64,000 nt of DNA from Sphingopyxis soli. GTDB lineage: Bacteria > Pseudomonadota > Alphaproteobacteria > Sphingomonadales > Sphingomonadaceae. The notes under the pieces are model-generated. The model was not told where the DNA came from. It searched no databases and saw nothing but the letters and a program-made list of their open reading frames with translations. Location of the stretch: contig NZ_JAFMTR010000113.1 of the NCBI RefSeq assembly GCF_018682675.1, forward strand, positions 22,166 to 86,165, given 5' to 3'. Position numbers and translations under genes: made by a program. Numbering within the stretch: the stretch's first letter is position 1; every line of letters begins with the position of its first letter. Below, piece by piece: positions 17,046 through 26,116 of this stretch.

Positions 17046-17050
17046 TTGAG

Positions 17051-18244
17051 TTGCACCAGCATCATAGCGCCCACGGGCTGATTCAGGCACTTTCGCCGGT
17101 CGAACCTGTTACGCTTGTCCGCCCGCACGCCGCGGCGCGCGCAGCGCGTTTCTTCATCGAGCGATTTCCCGGCACGACCATGTATGCGGTCAAGGCGAAT
17201 CCGTCGCCCGACCTGCTGCGCGTGCTCTGGGATTCGGGTGTTACGCATTATGACGTCGCCTCGATCGCCGAGGTGCGCCTCGTCGCGCGTACGCTTCCGA
17301 ACGCGACGCTCTGCTTCATGCATCCCGTGAAGGCCGAGGAAGCGATTTCCGAAGCCTATTGGAAGCATGGGGTGCGCACCTTCTCGCTCGACACCATGGA
17401 CGAGCTTCAGAAAATCGTCCGTGCGACCGAGGGCGCCGCCGATCTCAATCTGCTCGTGCGCCTGCGCGTCTCGTCCGACCATTCGAAGCTCAGCCTCGCC
17501 GCCAAGTTCGGCGCCGAGCCCGAGGATGTCGGCGAGTTGCTGATGGCAACGCGCCAGGCCGCCGATGCGCTCGGCATCTGTTTCCATGTCGGCAGCCAGG
17601 CGATGACGCCGCACGCCTATGCGCAAGCGATGGAGCGCGTCCGCGCCGCAATCGTCGCGGCCGCGGTCACCGTCGACATCGTCGATGTGGGCGGCGGATT
17701 CCCGTCGACCTATCCGGGCATGGAGCCCCCCCCGCTCGGCGCCTATTTCGAGACGATCCACCGCAGCTTCGAAAGCCTGCCGATCAGCTATTCGGCCGAA
17801 CTCTGGTGCGAGCCCGGCCGCGCGCTGTCGGCCGAATACAGCTCGCTGATCGTTCGCGTCGAAAAGCGCCGCGGCGAAGAGCTCTACATCAACGACGGTG
17901 CTTACGGGGCGCTGTTCGACGCCGCGCATGTCGGCTGGCGCTTCCCGGTGACGTTGCTGCGCGAGCCCGAGAGCGATGCGGAAATGGCCGCGTTCAGCTT
18001 CTACGGTCCGACGTGCGACGACCTCGACCATATGGCGGGGCCCTTCTTCCTGCCGGCTGACGTCAAGGCAGGCGATTTTATCGAGATCGGCATGCTCGGC
18101 GCCTATGGCTGCGCGATGCGCACCAGGTTCAACGGCTTCGGTGCGGAAGAAATCCATGTCGTCAGCGACGAGCCGATGGCAAGCCTCTACACTGGCGAAG
18201 CCGCGCCCGAGCGCCGCAGTGCGACGGTGACGAAGCTTTTCTGA
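17051..18244 (+). CDS. speC: ornithine decarboxylase, fold-type III PLP enzyme
   Basis: The enzyme decarboxylates ornithine to putrescine and feeds the carboxyspermidine route upstream. It has 397 residues. The PLP lysine is in TMYAVKANPSPD near residue 46; FHVGSQAM, IVDVGGGFP and WCEPGRALSAE are the barrel motifs, and FYGPTCDDLD carries the catalytic cysteine/aspartate pair near residue 320. Substrate could be ornithine or lysine; family members of this size in alphaproteobacteria are mostly ornithine (sometimes both). No ATG or GTG lies in frame between the upstream stop at 17000 and residue 44, so the TTG at 17051 is the only credible start. A structured leader lies directly before it and a strong terminator after it, so the gene is monocistronic. 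Confidence 0.9.
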   Translation: MHQHHSAHGLIQALSPVEPVTLVRPHAAARAARFFIERFPGTTMYAVKANPSPDLLRVLWDSGVTHYDVASIAEVRLVARTLPNATLCFMHPVKAEEAISEAYWKHGVRTFSLDTMDELQKIVRATEGAADLNLLVRLRVSSDHSKLSLAAKFGAEPEDVGELLMATRQAADALGICFHVGSQAMTPHAYAQAMERVRAAIVAAAVTVDIVDVGGGFPSTYPGMEPPPLGAYFETIHRSFESLPISYSAELWCEPGRALSAEYSSLIVRVEKRRGEELYINDGAYGALFDAAHVGWRFPVTLLREPESDAEMAAFSFYGPTCDDLDHMAGPFFLPADVKAGDFIEIGMLGAYGCAMRTRFNGFGAEEIHVVSDEPMASLYTGEAAPERRSATVTKLF

Positions 18245-18268
18245 ACGACGTGGAATAGTGGATACAGA

Positions 18269-18297
18269 GGCCGGTGCAGCGATGCGCCGGCCTTTTT
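18269..18297 (+). terminator. rho-independent terminator of the ornithine decarboxylase gene
   Basis: GGCCGG (18269-18274) pairs with CCGGCC (18287-18292), extended inside by GCA/TGC, and is followed by five Ts (18293-18297), 25 bp after the stop codon. Confidence 0.88.
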
Positions 18298-18373
18298 CTT
18301 CGCGCGCAATTGCCTTTTCCGTTTTCTTCCGCAACGATTCCATCGTGGCGCAAAAAGGAGAGGCAATCACCCT

Positions 18374-19531
18374 ATGACCATGCTCGCCGGTATTCGCATC
18401 GTCGACCTGACCACGGTCATTTTCGGCCCCTATGCGACGCAGATGCTCGCCGATCTCGGCGCCGAGGTCATCAAGGTCGAAACCCCGGGTATCGGCGATG
18501 TATCGCGCTATCTCGGCTCTGGCATTCCGGATCCGACGATGGGATCGACGCATCTGACCGTGAACCGCGGCAAGCGCTCGATCGCGCTCGATCTCAAAAA
18601 TCCCGAGGATGCAGCAATTCTGCGCGATCTGATCGCCACCGCCGACGTCTTCTTCCACAATGTCCGCGGCAAGGCGATAACGCGGCTCGGCTTCGACTAC
18701 GAGGGCTGCGCGGCGATCAAGTCCGACATCATCTATGTCCACGGCACCGGCTTCGGGCAGGACGGTCCCTATGCCGATCTGCAGGCGTATGACGACGTCA
18801 TCCAGGCCGCGACCGGCACGACGAGCCTGCTTCCCCGCGTCGATGGCGATCCACGCCCACGCTATTTCCCATCGCTGATCGCCGACAAGATCGCCGGGCA
18901 GTTCGGCTCGCAGGCGATCCTCGCCGCGCTCGTGCACAAACTGCGCACCGGCGAGGGACAAAGGGTCGAAGTGCCGATGTTCGAATGCTTCGCCGCCTTC
19001 ATGCTGACCGAACATCTGCGCGACGCGACGCTCGACCCGCCGATCGGCCCCGCGGGCTATCCGCGTCAGCTCGATCCGACCCGCCAGCCCTTTCCGACCG
19101 CCGACGGCCATATCGCGATCGTCCCCTACACGCCCGAATCCACGGCGCGCCTGATGGGTCTGCTCGGCAGCGAAGCCTTGCTCGGGTCTCCCGAATTCGA
19201 GGAGGCGAAGGCCAAGGGCAACCATATGCCGCTGGTCTATCGCGAAATCGCGCGGAAGACGCCAACGAAGACCACCGCCGAATGGCTCGATCTCTTCGCC
19301 GCAAACGACATTCCCGCCATGTCGGTCCGCGATCTGGAAGATATCAGGGACGACCCGCATCTGGTTGCCACCGGCTTCTTCCGCCACCGCGAGCATCCGC
19401 AAGTCGGCGGCTTCTGGGAAATGCAGCCGCCGGTCCGATATAGCGCCGCCCCGCCCCGCGACCTCGGCTTTGCGCCGACGGTCGGCGGCGACGGCGACGC
19501 GATCCGGGCGGAGATCGCAAACAGCCGGTAA
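18374..19531 (+). CDS. CaiB/BaiF family (class III) CoA transferase
   Basis: Class III CoA transferases move CoA between acids through an aspartyl-CoA thioester. The product has 385 residues from ATG 18374, with AGGAG upstream (about 18357). LAGIRIVDLTTVIFGPYATQMLADLGAEVIKVE is the family N-terminus (shown in part: GIRIVDLT, DLGAEVIKVE), NRGKRSIALDLK follows, and the aspartate of SLIADKIAG near residue 173 fits the catalytic position. The substrate acid is unknown. The gene is followed by two MAPEG genes on the same strand but has no clear pathway neighbours. Confidence 0.9.
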   Translation: MTMLAGIRIVDLTTVIFGPYATQMLADLGAEVIKVETPGIGDVSRYLGSGIPDPTMGSTHLTVNRGKRSIALDLKNPEDAAILRDLIATADVFFHNVRGKAITRLGFDYEGCAAIKSDIIYVHGTGFGQDGPYADLQAYDDVIQAATGTTSLLPRVDGDPRPRYFPSLIADKIAGQFGSQAILAALVHKLRTGEGQRVEVPMFECFAAFMLTEHLRDATLDPPIGPAGYPRQLDPTRQPFPTADGHIAIVPYTPESTARLMGLLGSEALLGSPEFEEAKAKGNHMPLVYREIARKTPTKTTAEWLDLFAANDIPAMSVRDLEDIRDDPHLVATGFFRHREHPQVGGFWEMQPPVRYSAAPPRDLGFAPTVGGDGDAIRAEIANSR

Positions 19532-19595
19532 ACTTCGGCCGTTGCATTGTCGGCCGGGCACCTTAGCATGGCGGCACATCATAAGGGGGAGCCAT

Positions 19596-20027
19596 ATGTC
19601 GGATAGTTTGCTCGCACCCGGCGCGGTGCTCGCGCTCTGGACGATCGTCATGTTGACCTGGGCCGGCGTGACACGCTTTCAGGCCTTTTCCAAGCTCGGC
19701 ATCGACATCAAGGCAGCGCCGCCCGGCGGCCGCGGGGTCGATCTGGAGGGCGTGCTGCCGCCGGAAACCAACTGGAAGTCGCACAATTACACGCACCTTT
19801 GCGAACAGCCGACGATCTTCTACGCCGTCCTCGTCTTTCTGGAGCTATCGGGCGGCAACACCGAGCTGACGCGCGGGCTCGCCTGGGCCTATGTCGTGCT
19901 GCGCATCGTCCACAGCCTGTGGCAGTCGACGGTCAACCGCATTCCGGTGCGCTTCGCCATCTTTTTGGTGGCGACCTTGTTCCTGCTGGCGCTGGCCGTA
20001 CTGGCCGTCATCGCAACTCTGGGTTGA
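19596..20027 (+). CDS. MAPEG family membrane protein (first of a tandem pair)
   Basis: The product has 143 residues from ATG 19596, with AAGGGGGA upstream; longer frames only read through the CoA transferase. It has four membrane helices, with the family's conserved LPPETNWKSHNYTHLCEQPTIFY region in the first loop (NW.HNY..L.EQP). MAPEG proteins are membrane glutathione transferases or eicosanoid-pathway relatives in animals; bacterial roles are mostly unknown, though some conjugate or reduce with glutathione. It is followed after 12 bp by a clear paralogue. Confidence 0.85.
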   Translation: MSDSLLAPGAVLALWTIVMLTWAGVTRFQAFSKLGIDIKAAPPGGRGVDLEGVLPPETNWKSHNYTHLCEQPTIFYAVLVFLELSGGNTELTRGLAWAYVVLRIVHSLWQSTVNRIPVRFAIFLVATLFLLALAVLAVIATLG

Positions 20028-20039
20028 GGGGGAGAGAAA

Positions 20040-20492
20040 ATGGGAACGAATGCCATATTGGGGCCGGTCGCGACGCTCGCGCTTTGGTCGATGGTCATGT
20101 GGGTGTGGATGTATGCGACGCGCATCCCCGCGATGCAGCGTGCCAAGATCGACGCCAAGAATCTCGTCGGCACCACCGGTCGCGGCCTCGACGAGGTGCT
20201 GCCCGCCGAGGTGCAGTGGAAGGCCCACAATTATAACCATCTGATGGAACAGCCGACGGTCTTCTACGCCGTTGCGCTGGCACTGGCGGTCGGCGGCATG
20301 GGCGGCGGGCTCAACGCCCAGCTTGCCTGGGCCTATGTCGGCCTGCGCATCCTGCACAGCCTGATCCAGGCGACGGTCAACCGCGTCATGTGGCGCTTCG
20401 GCGTGTTCGCGCTCGCCAGCCTCGCGCTGATTGCGCTATGCATCCATGCCTTCATGGGCTTCGTGCTCCACTCGGGACTGTTCGCCCACTAG
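20040..20492 (+). CDS. MAPEG family membrane protein (second of a tandem pair)
   Basis: The product has 150 residues from ATG 20040 behind GGGGGAGAG. It shares the gene order, four helices and the VQWKAHNYNHLMEQPTVFYA block with the preceding gene, so the two arose by tandem duplication and may form a mixed trimer. The first paralogue has WKSHNYTHLCEQP in the same place. Its TAG stop is inside CTAG at 20489-20492, which also holds the stop of the convergent methyltransferase gene. Confidence 0.85.
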   Translation: MGTNAILGPVATLALWSMVMWVWMYATRIPAMQRAKIDAKNLVGTTGRGLDEVLPAEVQWKAHNYNHLMEQPTVFYAVALALAVGGMGGGLNAQLAWAYVGLRILHSLIQATVNRVMWRFGVFALASLALIALCIHAFMGFVLHSGLFAH

Positions 20493-21688
20493 CGGCTGAA
20501 TCGCGCGGCCAGTTCCACGTGGGTCGACCAACGGAACTGGCCGACCGGCTGCACCCAGTCGAGGCGATAGCCGCCTGCGACGAGCAACCTCGCATCGCGC
20601 GCGAAGCTGGCGGGGTTGCAACTGACATAGGCAATGGCGGGCACCGTCGACGCCGCGATCTGCTTTACTTGCTCCTCGGCGCCCGCGCGTGGCGGATCGA
20701 GGATCACCGCGCCGAACCGATTGAGCTCGGCGGGAACGAGCGGGCGGCGGAACAGGTCGCGATGTTCGGTCGCGACCAGCGCTCGTGCGCGGTTCGCCGC
20801 GCCGGTCAGCGCTGCAATCGCATCGCGCGCGCCCTCGGCGGCATAGACTTTCCGCCCCGCCTGCACCGACAGGGCAAAGGTTCCGATCCCTGCGAACAGG
20901 TCAGCCGCCGCCGCCGCATCGCCGATCGCGCGCCTCACCGCGTCGACCAGCGCCGCCTGCCCCGTCGCGGTCGCCTGCAGGAAGGCGAAGGGGGGCACTT
21001 CGACCGATATGTCGCCAAAGCGCATCGTCGGCGGCTCGGGTTGCCAGACCGTCTCCAGCCCGTCGCCCTGATCGATCGCCAGCCGCGCCAGCCGATGCCC
21101 TCCGGCAAAATCCTGCAGCGCCATTGCCGCGTCAAGCCCGTCGGCCTTCACGCCCTCGATGATGATTTCAGCGCCTTGGTCGAGCATCTGCAACTTGACC
21201 TTCACCGGGCGACGCTGGGGCGCGATCGTGCCGAGCAGGGTGCGGACCGGCGCGACCAGCGCGAACAACTCGGGCAGCAGCAGCGGGCACATGCGCATGT
21301 CGACGATCTGGTTGCTCTGCGCAGCGTTGAAACCGAGCGCGACCTGCTTGCCGATCCTGAGTGCGGTCAGCGCCGCGCGGCGGCGGCTCGCGGGCGGGGA
21401 GATCAACGCGGGCCGTATGGCGCCCGCCTCGACCTGCTGCCCTTCCAGAGCGCCGACGACGCGGTCACGCACGAAATCCGCCAGCGCCCCATCGGCGACA
21501 TGCTGCAACTGGCAGCCGCCGCACTTTCCGAAATGGCGGCACACCGGCTCGGCACGGTTCGGCCCCGGCAGCAGCGTCCCGTCGGCGGCGAGCCGGTCGC
21601 CCGGCACGCCGCCCGCAACATGGCGGCCGTCGGCAGTCACGCCATCGCCGCGCGCGGCAATGCGCTTGATCGGCGTACTGTCTGTCAT
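20489..21688 (-). CDS. RlmD/TrmA-type RNA (uracil-5-)-methyltransferase
   Basis: The enzyme methylates C5 of a uridine in RNA, probably 23S rRNA, using SAM. It has 399 residues from ATG 21688, two bases after the nnr stop. An iron-sulfur site is indicated by CRHFGKCGGC near residue 50 with a further cysteine in MRMCPLLL near 132. The SAM site is in ADLFAGIGTFALS, DPPRAGAEEQV is the base-contacting motif, and the nucleophile is the cysteine of AYVSCNPASFARD near residue 365. The N-terminal TRAM domain is reduced to a short stretch (IKRIAARGDGVT), which makes the protein shorter than E. coli RlmD. The target base is not certain. Confidence 0.88.
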   Translation of the reverse strand: MTDSTPIKRIAARGDGVTADGRHVAGGVPGDRLAADGTLLPGPNRAEPVCRHFGKCGGCQLQHVADGALADFVRDRVVGALEGQQVEAGAIRPALISPPASRRRAALTALRIGKQVALGFNAAQSNQIVDMRMCPLLLPELFALVAPVRTLLGTIAPQRRPVKVKLQMLDQGAEIIIEGVKADGLDAAMALQDFAGGHRLARLAIDQGDGLETVWQPEPPTMRFGDISVEVPPFAFLQATATGQAALVDAVRRAIGDAAAAADLFAGIGTFALSVQAGRKVYAAEGARDAIAALTGAANRARALVATEHRDLFRRPLVPAELNRFGAVILDPPRAGAEEQVKQIAASTVPAIAYVSCNPASFARDARLLVAGGYRLDWVQPVGQFRWSTHVELAARFSR

Positions 21689-21689
21689 T

Positions 21690-23042
21690 CTATTCCCCAA
21701 CCAGATCGTCGGCGACAAGCCCGGGGCCTATATGCGCCGCGCGCGCAATATGCCAGGCCGCAGCCTGGACGGCCGCATCGAAGGGGTCACCACCGCGCGA
21801 CAGCATGGCCCCGCAGGCGCCCGCCAGCACGTCGCCCGTCCCCGCCGTCGCGAGCCACGGACTGCCCGGCCATGCCGCGGCAACGCGGCCGTCGGGCGCA
21901 GCGATGACGGTATCGGCGCCCTTGTAGATCACGACCGATCCCGTTTCCGCAGCCGCTGCGAGCGCGCGATCGATCTTGCCCCCTTCGGCGCCGGGAAAGG
22001 CCCGCACAAACTCGCCCTCATGCGGGGTCAGGATCGCCGTCAGCCCGCCCCCGCGCAGTCGCGGCAGCGCGGCGTCGATCGCCGCGGCATCCAGAACCAG
22101 CGGCCTGGCGCTGTCGATGGCGGACGCGACATCGCGATCGAGCGCCATGCCGGCCGGATAGCCCGGACCGATGACCACGGCCCCGACCCGTTTGTCGCCG
22201 AGCCGCGCCGGATAATGGTCGCCATCTTCGGCGATGATCGCGGACAGCGGCGCCGTATCCGCTCCGCTCAGCACCGCGTAACCCGCCCCGGCGCGTAAGC
22301 CTGCGGCCGCCGCAAGCGCCGCAGCGCCCGGCATCGGCCCTGCGCGAACGAGCATCATCCCGCGGCTGAACTTATGCGACGTAACGCCGGGTAGCGGCGC
22401 GGGCGGACGCGGCAGCGTGCGGATCGTCGCATCGCACACGATCCCGATCCCGGCGAGCAGGACGCGTCCACAATGCTGCGCCGCAGGCAACAGCACGTGC
22501 GCGCGCTTCAGCGCCCCCAGCGCCACCGTCACATGCGCCGGAAGCGGCGGCGCCCAATCATGCTCACCGTCGGCATCGACACCGCTCGGCACATCGACCG
22601 CGATCACGCGGCGAACAGCCAGCGCCCGAAGCCGCCCGGCCAGCTCGGCCGCCAACGGCCGCGTCAAACCGACGCCGAACAGGGCATCGACCGCCACGGG
22701 CGCCGGGGCAAGCGTCTCGTCGATCGGTTCGACCGCCCCCGCCCACTTCGCCCGCGCCGCCTTCGCAAGGTCGGTGGTCGGCGGCGCAAGCGCCGCAACG
22801 CGAACATTCGCCCCGCGCTCACGGAGCAATCGCGCCGCGACATAGCCATCGCCGCCATTGTTGCCTGGGCCGCACAGAATCAGAACCGGCGCCCCCGCCG
22901 CCATTCGCCACGCGATATCGGCCACCGCCGCACCCGCACGGTCCATCAGCTCGGAAAGCGAGGTGCCCGACGCCGCACAGGCCGCTTCGGCGTCACGCAT
23001 CGCACTGCTGGTCAGAATCGGGGCGTCGGCGGGAACGGACAT
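21690..23042 (-). CDS. nnr: bifunctional NAD(P)H-hydrate repair enzyme
   Basis: Nnr repairs hydrated NAD(P)H. The N-terminal YjeF_N domain epimerises R to S forms (CGPGNNGGDGYVAARLLRERG near residues 53-73) and the C-terminal YjeF_C domain is the ADP/ATP-dependent dehydratase (TPHEGEFVRAF and ATAGTGDVLAGACGAML near residue 400). It has 450 residues from ATG 23042 (MSVPADAP), preceded by AGGAT; a GTG at 23060 would add six residues. The rRNA methyltransferase follows immediately, and a lipoprotein gene and ilvD lie upstream, so the four minus-strand genes may form one unit. Confidence 0.93.
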   Translation of the reverse strand: MSVPADAPILTSSAMRDAEAACAASGTSLSELMDRAGAAVADIAWRMAAGAPVLILCGPGNNGGDGYVAARLLRERGANVRVAALAPPTTDLAKAARAKWAGAVEPIDETLAPAPVAVDALFGVGLTRPLAAELAGRLRALAVRRVIAVDVPSGVDADGEHDWAPPLPAHVTVALGALKRAHVLLPAAQHCGRVLLAGIGIVCDATIRTLPRPPAPLPGVTSHKFSRGMMLVRAGPMPGAAALAAAAGLRAGAGYAVLSGADTAPLSAIIAEDGDHYPARLGDKRVGAVVIGPGYPAGMALDRDVASAIDSARPLVLDAAAIDAALPRLRGGGLTAILTPHEGEFVRAFPGAEGGKIDRALAAAAETGSVVIYKGADTVIAAPDGRVAAAWPGSPWLATAGTGDVLAGACGAMLSRGGDPFDAAVQAAAWHIARAAHIGPGLVADDLVGE

Positions 23043-23079
23043 CGGCGCAGATCCTAGCACGCCCGAACCAAAAGTCGCG

Positions 23080-23472
23080 CTACTTCGGCCCCTTCGTGTT
23101 CGCGGGCAGGCGATAACGGTCGCCGTCGACCGCGACCTCGATCACCCCGTCGCCGATGATCGTGACCTTGGCGGGCTCCGACCCGTCGGCCGAGATCACG
23201 CCGCGCCCGTCGGTCGCGATCTGCAGGCGGCGGTACCCGACGTCGGGCTTGCCGACGACCAGGATCGCGCCGTCGGCGCCGCTCATTTCGTCGATGGTGC
23301 AGGTGCGGTCGAATCCCTTCGCCCCTTCGAGCGCGCATTCGATGCGCCCGTCCTTCAGGGCGTCGTTCGACCCGCGCGCCTCGGCTTCGGCCAGCGCGCC
23401 ATTTTCGGGTGCGCCGTTGCAACCCGACACCAGCAGCAATGCGCAGGCCGGACCGAAGAGGCGCCCGATCAT
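23080..23472 (-). CDS. putative lipoprotein of unknown function
   Basis: This 130-residue protein begins with a lipoprotein signal ([18 protein letters not shown]); the lipobox cysteine is residue 18. The rest is a small acidic domain with two further cysteines (RIECALEG and RTCTIDEM) that could form a disulfide, and a C-terminal beta-rich part ending in [14 protein letters not shown]. The start ATG overlaps the ilvD stop (ATGA at 23472-23469), so it is coupled to ilvD translation. Nothing about isoleucine/valine synthesis is evident in it. I recognise no family. Confidence 0.75.
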   Translation of the reverse strand: MIGRLFGPACALLLVSGCNGAPENGALAEAEARGSNDALKDGRIECALEGAKGFDRTCTIDEMSGADGAILVVGKPDVGYRRLQIATDGRGVISADGSEPAKVTIIGDGVIEVAVDGDRYRLPANTKGPK

Positions 23473-25325
23473 TTGCGCCGGAGCTGTGACAGATCGCGCA
23501 CCGCGCCGCGCGCCGCACTCGTGGTCATCGCCGCATAAGCCTCCAGCGCCACCGAAATCTTGCGCGGCCGTGGCTTCGCGGGCTGCCAGGCGGCCTCGCC
23601 CTTCGCGTCCATCGCGGCGCGGCGTTCGGCCAGCACGCTGTCGGCGACCATCAGGTTGATCGCGCGCGCGGGAATGTCGATCTCGATCATGTCGCCATTC
23701 CCGACCAGCCCGATCGCGCCGCCCTCGGCTGCCTCGGGCGAGACATGGCCGATCGACAGCCCCGACGTGCCGCCCGAGAAGCGCCCGTCGGTGATCAGCG
23801 CGCAGGCCGCACCGAGCCCCTTCGATTTGAGGTAGCTCGTCGGATACAGCATTTCCTGCATCCCCGGACCGCCCTTCGGCCCTTCGTAGCGGATGACGAC
23901 GACGTCGCCGGCCTCGACCTGTCCGGTCAGGATGCCGGCCACCGCAGCGTCCTGGCTCTCATAGACTTTCGCCGGACCCGAAAATTTCAGGATGCTCTCA
24001 TCCACACCTGCGGTCTTCACGATGCAGCCGTCGAGCGCGATATTGCCCGTCAGCACCGCAAGCCCGCCATCCTTGCTGAACGCATGATCCGCCGACCGGA
24101 TCACGCCGCCTTCCCGGTCCAGATCGAGCGAATCCCAGCGCCGGTCCTGGCTGAACGCGGTCTGCGTCGGCACACCGCCGGGCGCCGCGAGGAAGAATTT
24201 CTGCACGTCGGGATCGTTCGTCCGCGCGATATCCCATTTGCTCAGCGCATCGCCCAGCGTCGCGCTATGCACCGTCGGCAGATGCGCGTGGAGCAAACCC
24301 GCGCGATCGAGTTCGCCGAGAATCGCCATGATCCCGCCGGCGCGGTGGACATCCTCCATATGGACGTCGCTCTTCGCCGGCGCGACCTTCGACAGGCACG
24401 GCACGCGGCGCGACAGCCGGTCGATATCCTCCATCGTGAAGTCGACCTCCGCCTCGTGCGCCGCGGCCAGCAAGTGGAGCACCGTGTTCGTCGACCCGCC
24501 CATCGCGATGTCGAGGCTCATCGCATTCTCGAACGCCTCGAAGCTCGCAATGCTGCGCGGCAGGACGCGCTCGTCACCCTCTTCATAATAGCGGCGGCAC
24601 ATTTCGACGACGATCCGCCCCGCGCGCAGGAACAGCTCCTTGCGGTCGGCATGTGTCGCCAGCGTCGAGCCATTGCCCGGCAGCGAAAGCCCCAATGCCT
24701 CGGTCAGGCAGTTCATCGAGTTCGCGGTGAACATCCCCGAGCAGCTGCCGCAGGTCGGGCACGCCGAACGCTCGATCGTCTGCACCTCCTCGTCGGTATA
24801 TTTTTCATCCGCGGCGGCGACCATCGCATCGACGAGGTCCAGCGCGACCTCCTTGCCTTTGAGCACCACTTTGCCGGCCTCCATCGGGCCGCCGGAGACG
24901 AACACCACGGGGATGTTGATCCTGAGGGCCGCCATCAGCATTCCCGGCGTGATCTTGTCGCAGTTGGAGATGCACACCATCGCGTCGGCGCAATGCGCGT
25001 TGACCATATATTCGACGCTATCGGCGATCAGGTCGCGGCTCGGCAGCGAATAGAGCATCCCGTCATGCCCCATGGCGATGCCGTCATCGACCGCGATCGT
25101 GTTGAATTCCTTGGCGACGCCCCCGGCGGCCTCGATCTCGCGCGCGACCATCTGGCCAAGATCCTTGAGGTGGACATGGCCGGGCACGAACTGGGTAAAG
25201 CTGTTCACCACGGCGATGATCGGCTTGCCGAAGTCGCTGTCCTTCATTCCCGTCGCGCGCCAGAGCCCGCGCGCGCCCGCCATGTTGCGGCCGTGGGTGG
25301 TGGTTCGCGAACGATAAGAAGGCAT
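23469..25325 (-). CDS. ilvD: dihydroxy-acid dehydratase
   Basis: IlvD dehydrates 2,3-dihydroxy acids in isoleucine and valine synthesis and needs a 4Fe-4S cluster. The 618-residue length is standard. Cluster ligands are in [13 protein letters not shown] (near residue 122) and [20 protein letters not shown] (near 195), and FLTALGL-like [13 protein letters not shown] follows. The C-terminal [20 protein letters not shown] block is complete. The start is ATG 25325. The upstream 59 bp are unusually AT-rich (TAATTTGTGAAATAAAATTATC on the minus strand, given in part), consistent with a promoter. The gene is distinct from the operon upstream (25385 onward). Confidence 0.97.
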   Translation of the reverse strand: MPSYRSRTTTHGRNMAGARGLWRATGMKDSDFGKPIIAVVNSFTQFVPGHVHLKDLGQMVAREIEAAGGVAKEFNTIAVDDGIAMGHDGMLYSLPSRDLIADSVEYMVNAHCADAMVCISNCDKITPGMLMAALRINIPVVFVSGGPMEAGKVVLKGKEVALDLVDAMVAAADEKYTDEEVQTIERSACPTCGSCSGMFTANSMNCLTEALGLSLPGNGSTLATHADRKELFLRAGRIVVEMCRRYYEEGDERVLPRSIASFEAFENAMSLDIAMGGSTNTVLHLLAAAHEAEVDFTMEDIDRLSRRVPCLSKVAPAKSDVHMEDVHRAGGIMAILGELDRAGLLHAHLPTVHSATLGDALSKWDIARTNDPDVQKFFLAAPGGVPTQTAFSQDRRWDSLDLDREGGVIRSADHAFSKDGGLAVLTGNIALDGCIVKTAGVDESILKFSGPAKVYESQDAAVAGILTGQVEAGDVVVIRYEGPKGGPGMQEMLYPTSYLKSKGLGAACALITDGRFSGGTSGLSIGHVSPEAAEGGAIGLVGNGDMIEIDIPARAINLMVADSVLAERRAAMDAKGEAAWQPAKPRPRKISVALEAYAAMTTSAARGAVRDLSQLRRK

Positions 25326-25384
25326 TTGACAACTTTCTGATAATTTTATTTCACAAATTAGCGAAGAAAGGCGCCATTACACGC

Positions 25385-26116
25385 CTATTCGGCGATATAC
25401 AATGCCACTTTCCTGCACATACGTCCCAATTGTTCGGCGAACCGTGCCTGACCCGCCGCATCGCGCACCAGATCCTGCCGCATCTCGATGCCCACATAGG
25501 GAATATCGTTTGCCTCGGCGTGCCGGTTCATCGTCGCGTTGAGCAGCTTGCCCGAATAGGGAAGCTGGTCGCCGACATTCAGCCCCTCCTCGGTCAAGGC
25601 GGCGATCGCCGGCCCCGCAAGCCGGTCGTCCTGATTGTAGAGAACCCCGACGTGCCACGGGCGCGCCTGCGCCGGATCGCTCGCCAGCGCCGGCGTAAAA
25701 CTGTGCAGCGACAGGATCATCGCGGGGCGATGCGCCGCGATCGTCGCCGCGATATGCGTATGATACGGCCGGAAGAAGCGCGCCAGCCGCGCCTCACGCC
25801 CCGCATGGTCGAGCGCATTGCCGGGAATGGCATGGCCATCGCTCGCGATCGGAATGGCGCCGGGGACGTCCTCATCGCGATTGCAGTCGACCACGAGCCG
25901 CGACACGCCGCCGAGGATCGCCGCATCGACAACGCCCGCCTCGACGAGCAGCGCCGCCACCTCGGCAACGCCCAGATCGATCGCAATATGCTCGCGCAGC
26001 AACGCTCGATCGATGCCGAGATCGATATCCGGCGGCACATATGCCGACGCATGGTCGCCGATCAACAGGATGCCGCCGGCACGCGGCGTCCCGAGCTGAC
26101 GCCACGCCTCGCTCAT
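25385..26116 (-). CDS. N-formylglutamate amidohydrolase family protein
   Basis: The product has 243 residues from ATG 26116, which overlaps the ispE stop (ATGA). Zinc-hydrolase features are seen: GDHASAYVPPDI near residue 21, RLVVDCNRDEDVP near residue 76, and the HTHIAATIAAHRPAMILSLHSFTP region near residue 115 with the histidines. Family members hydrolyse N-formylglutamate in histidine breakdown, or other N-acyl amino acids. No hut genes are adjacent, so the annotation as HutG would be a guess. The larger open frame upstream is only ispE read in another frame. Confidence 0.8.
   Translation of the reverse strand: MSEAWRQLGTPRAGGILLIGDHASAYVPPDIDLGIDRALLREHIAIDLGVAEVAALLVEAGVVDAAILGGVSRLVVDCNRDEDVPGAIPIASDGHAIPGNALDHAGREARLARFFRPYHTHIAATIAAHRPAMILSLHSFTPALASDPAQARPWHVGVLYNQDDRLAGPAIAALTEEGLNVGDQLPYSGKLLNATMNRHAEANDIPYVGIEMRQDLVRDAAGQARFAEQLGRMCRKVALYIAE

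Noticed and set aside
16961..19651. 896-codon minus-strand frame across the ornithine decarboxylase and CoA transferase genes
   Set aside because: It is opposite two well-supported genes, reads through a terminator and shows no family motifs; high GC creates such frames.
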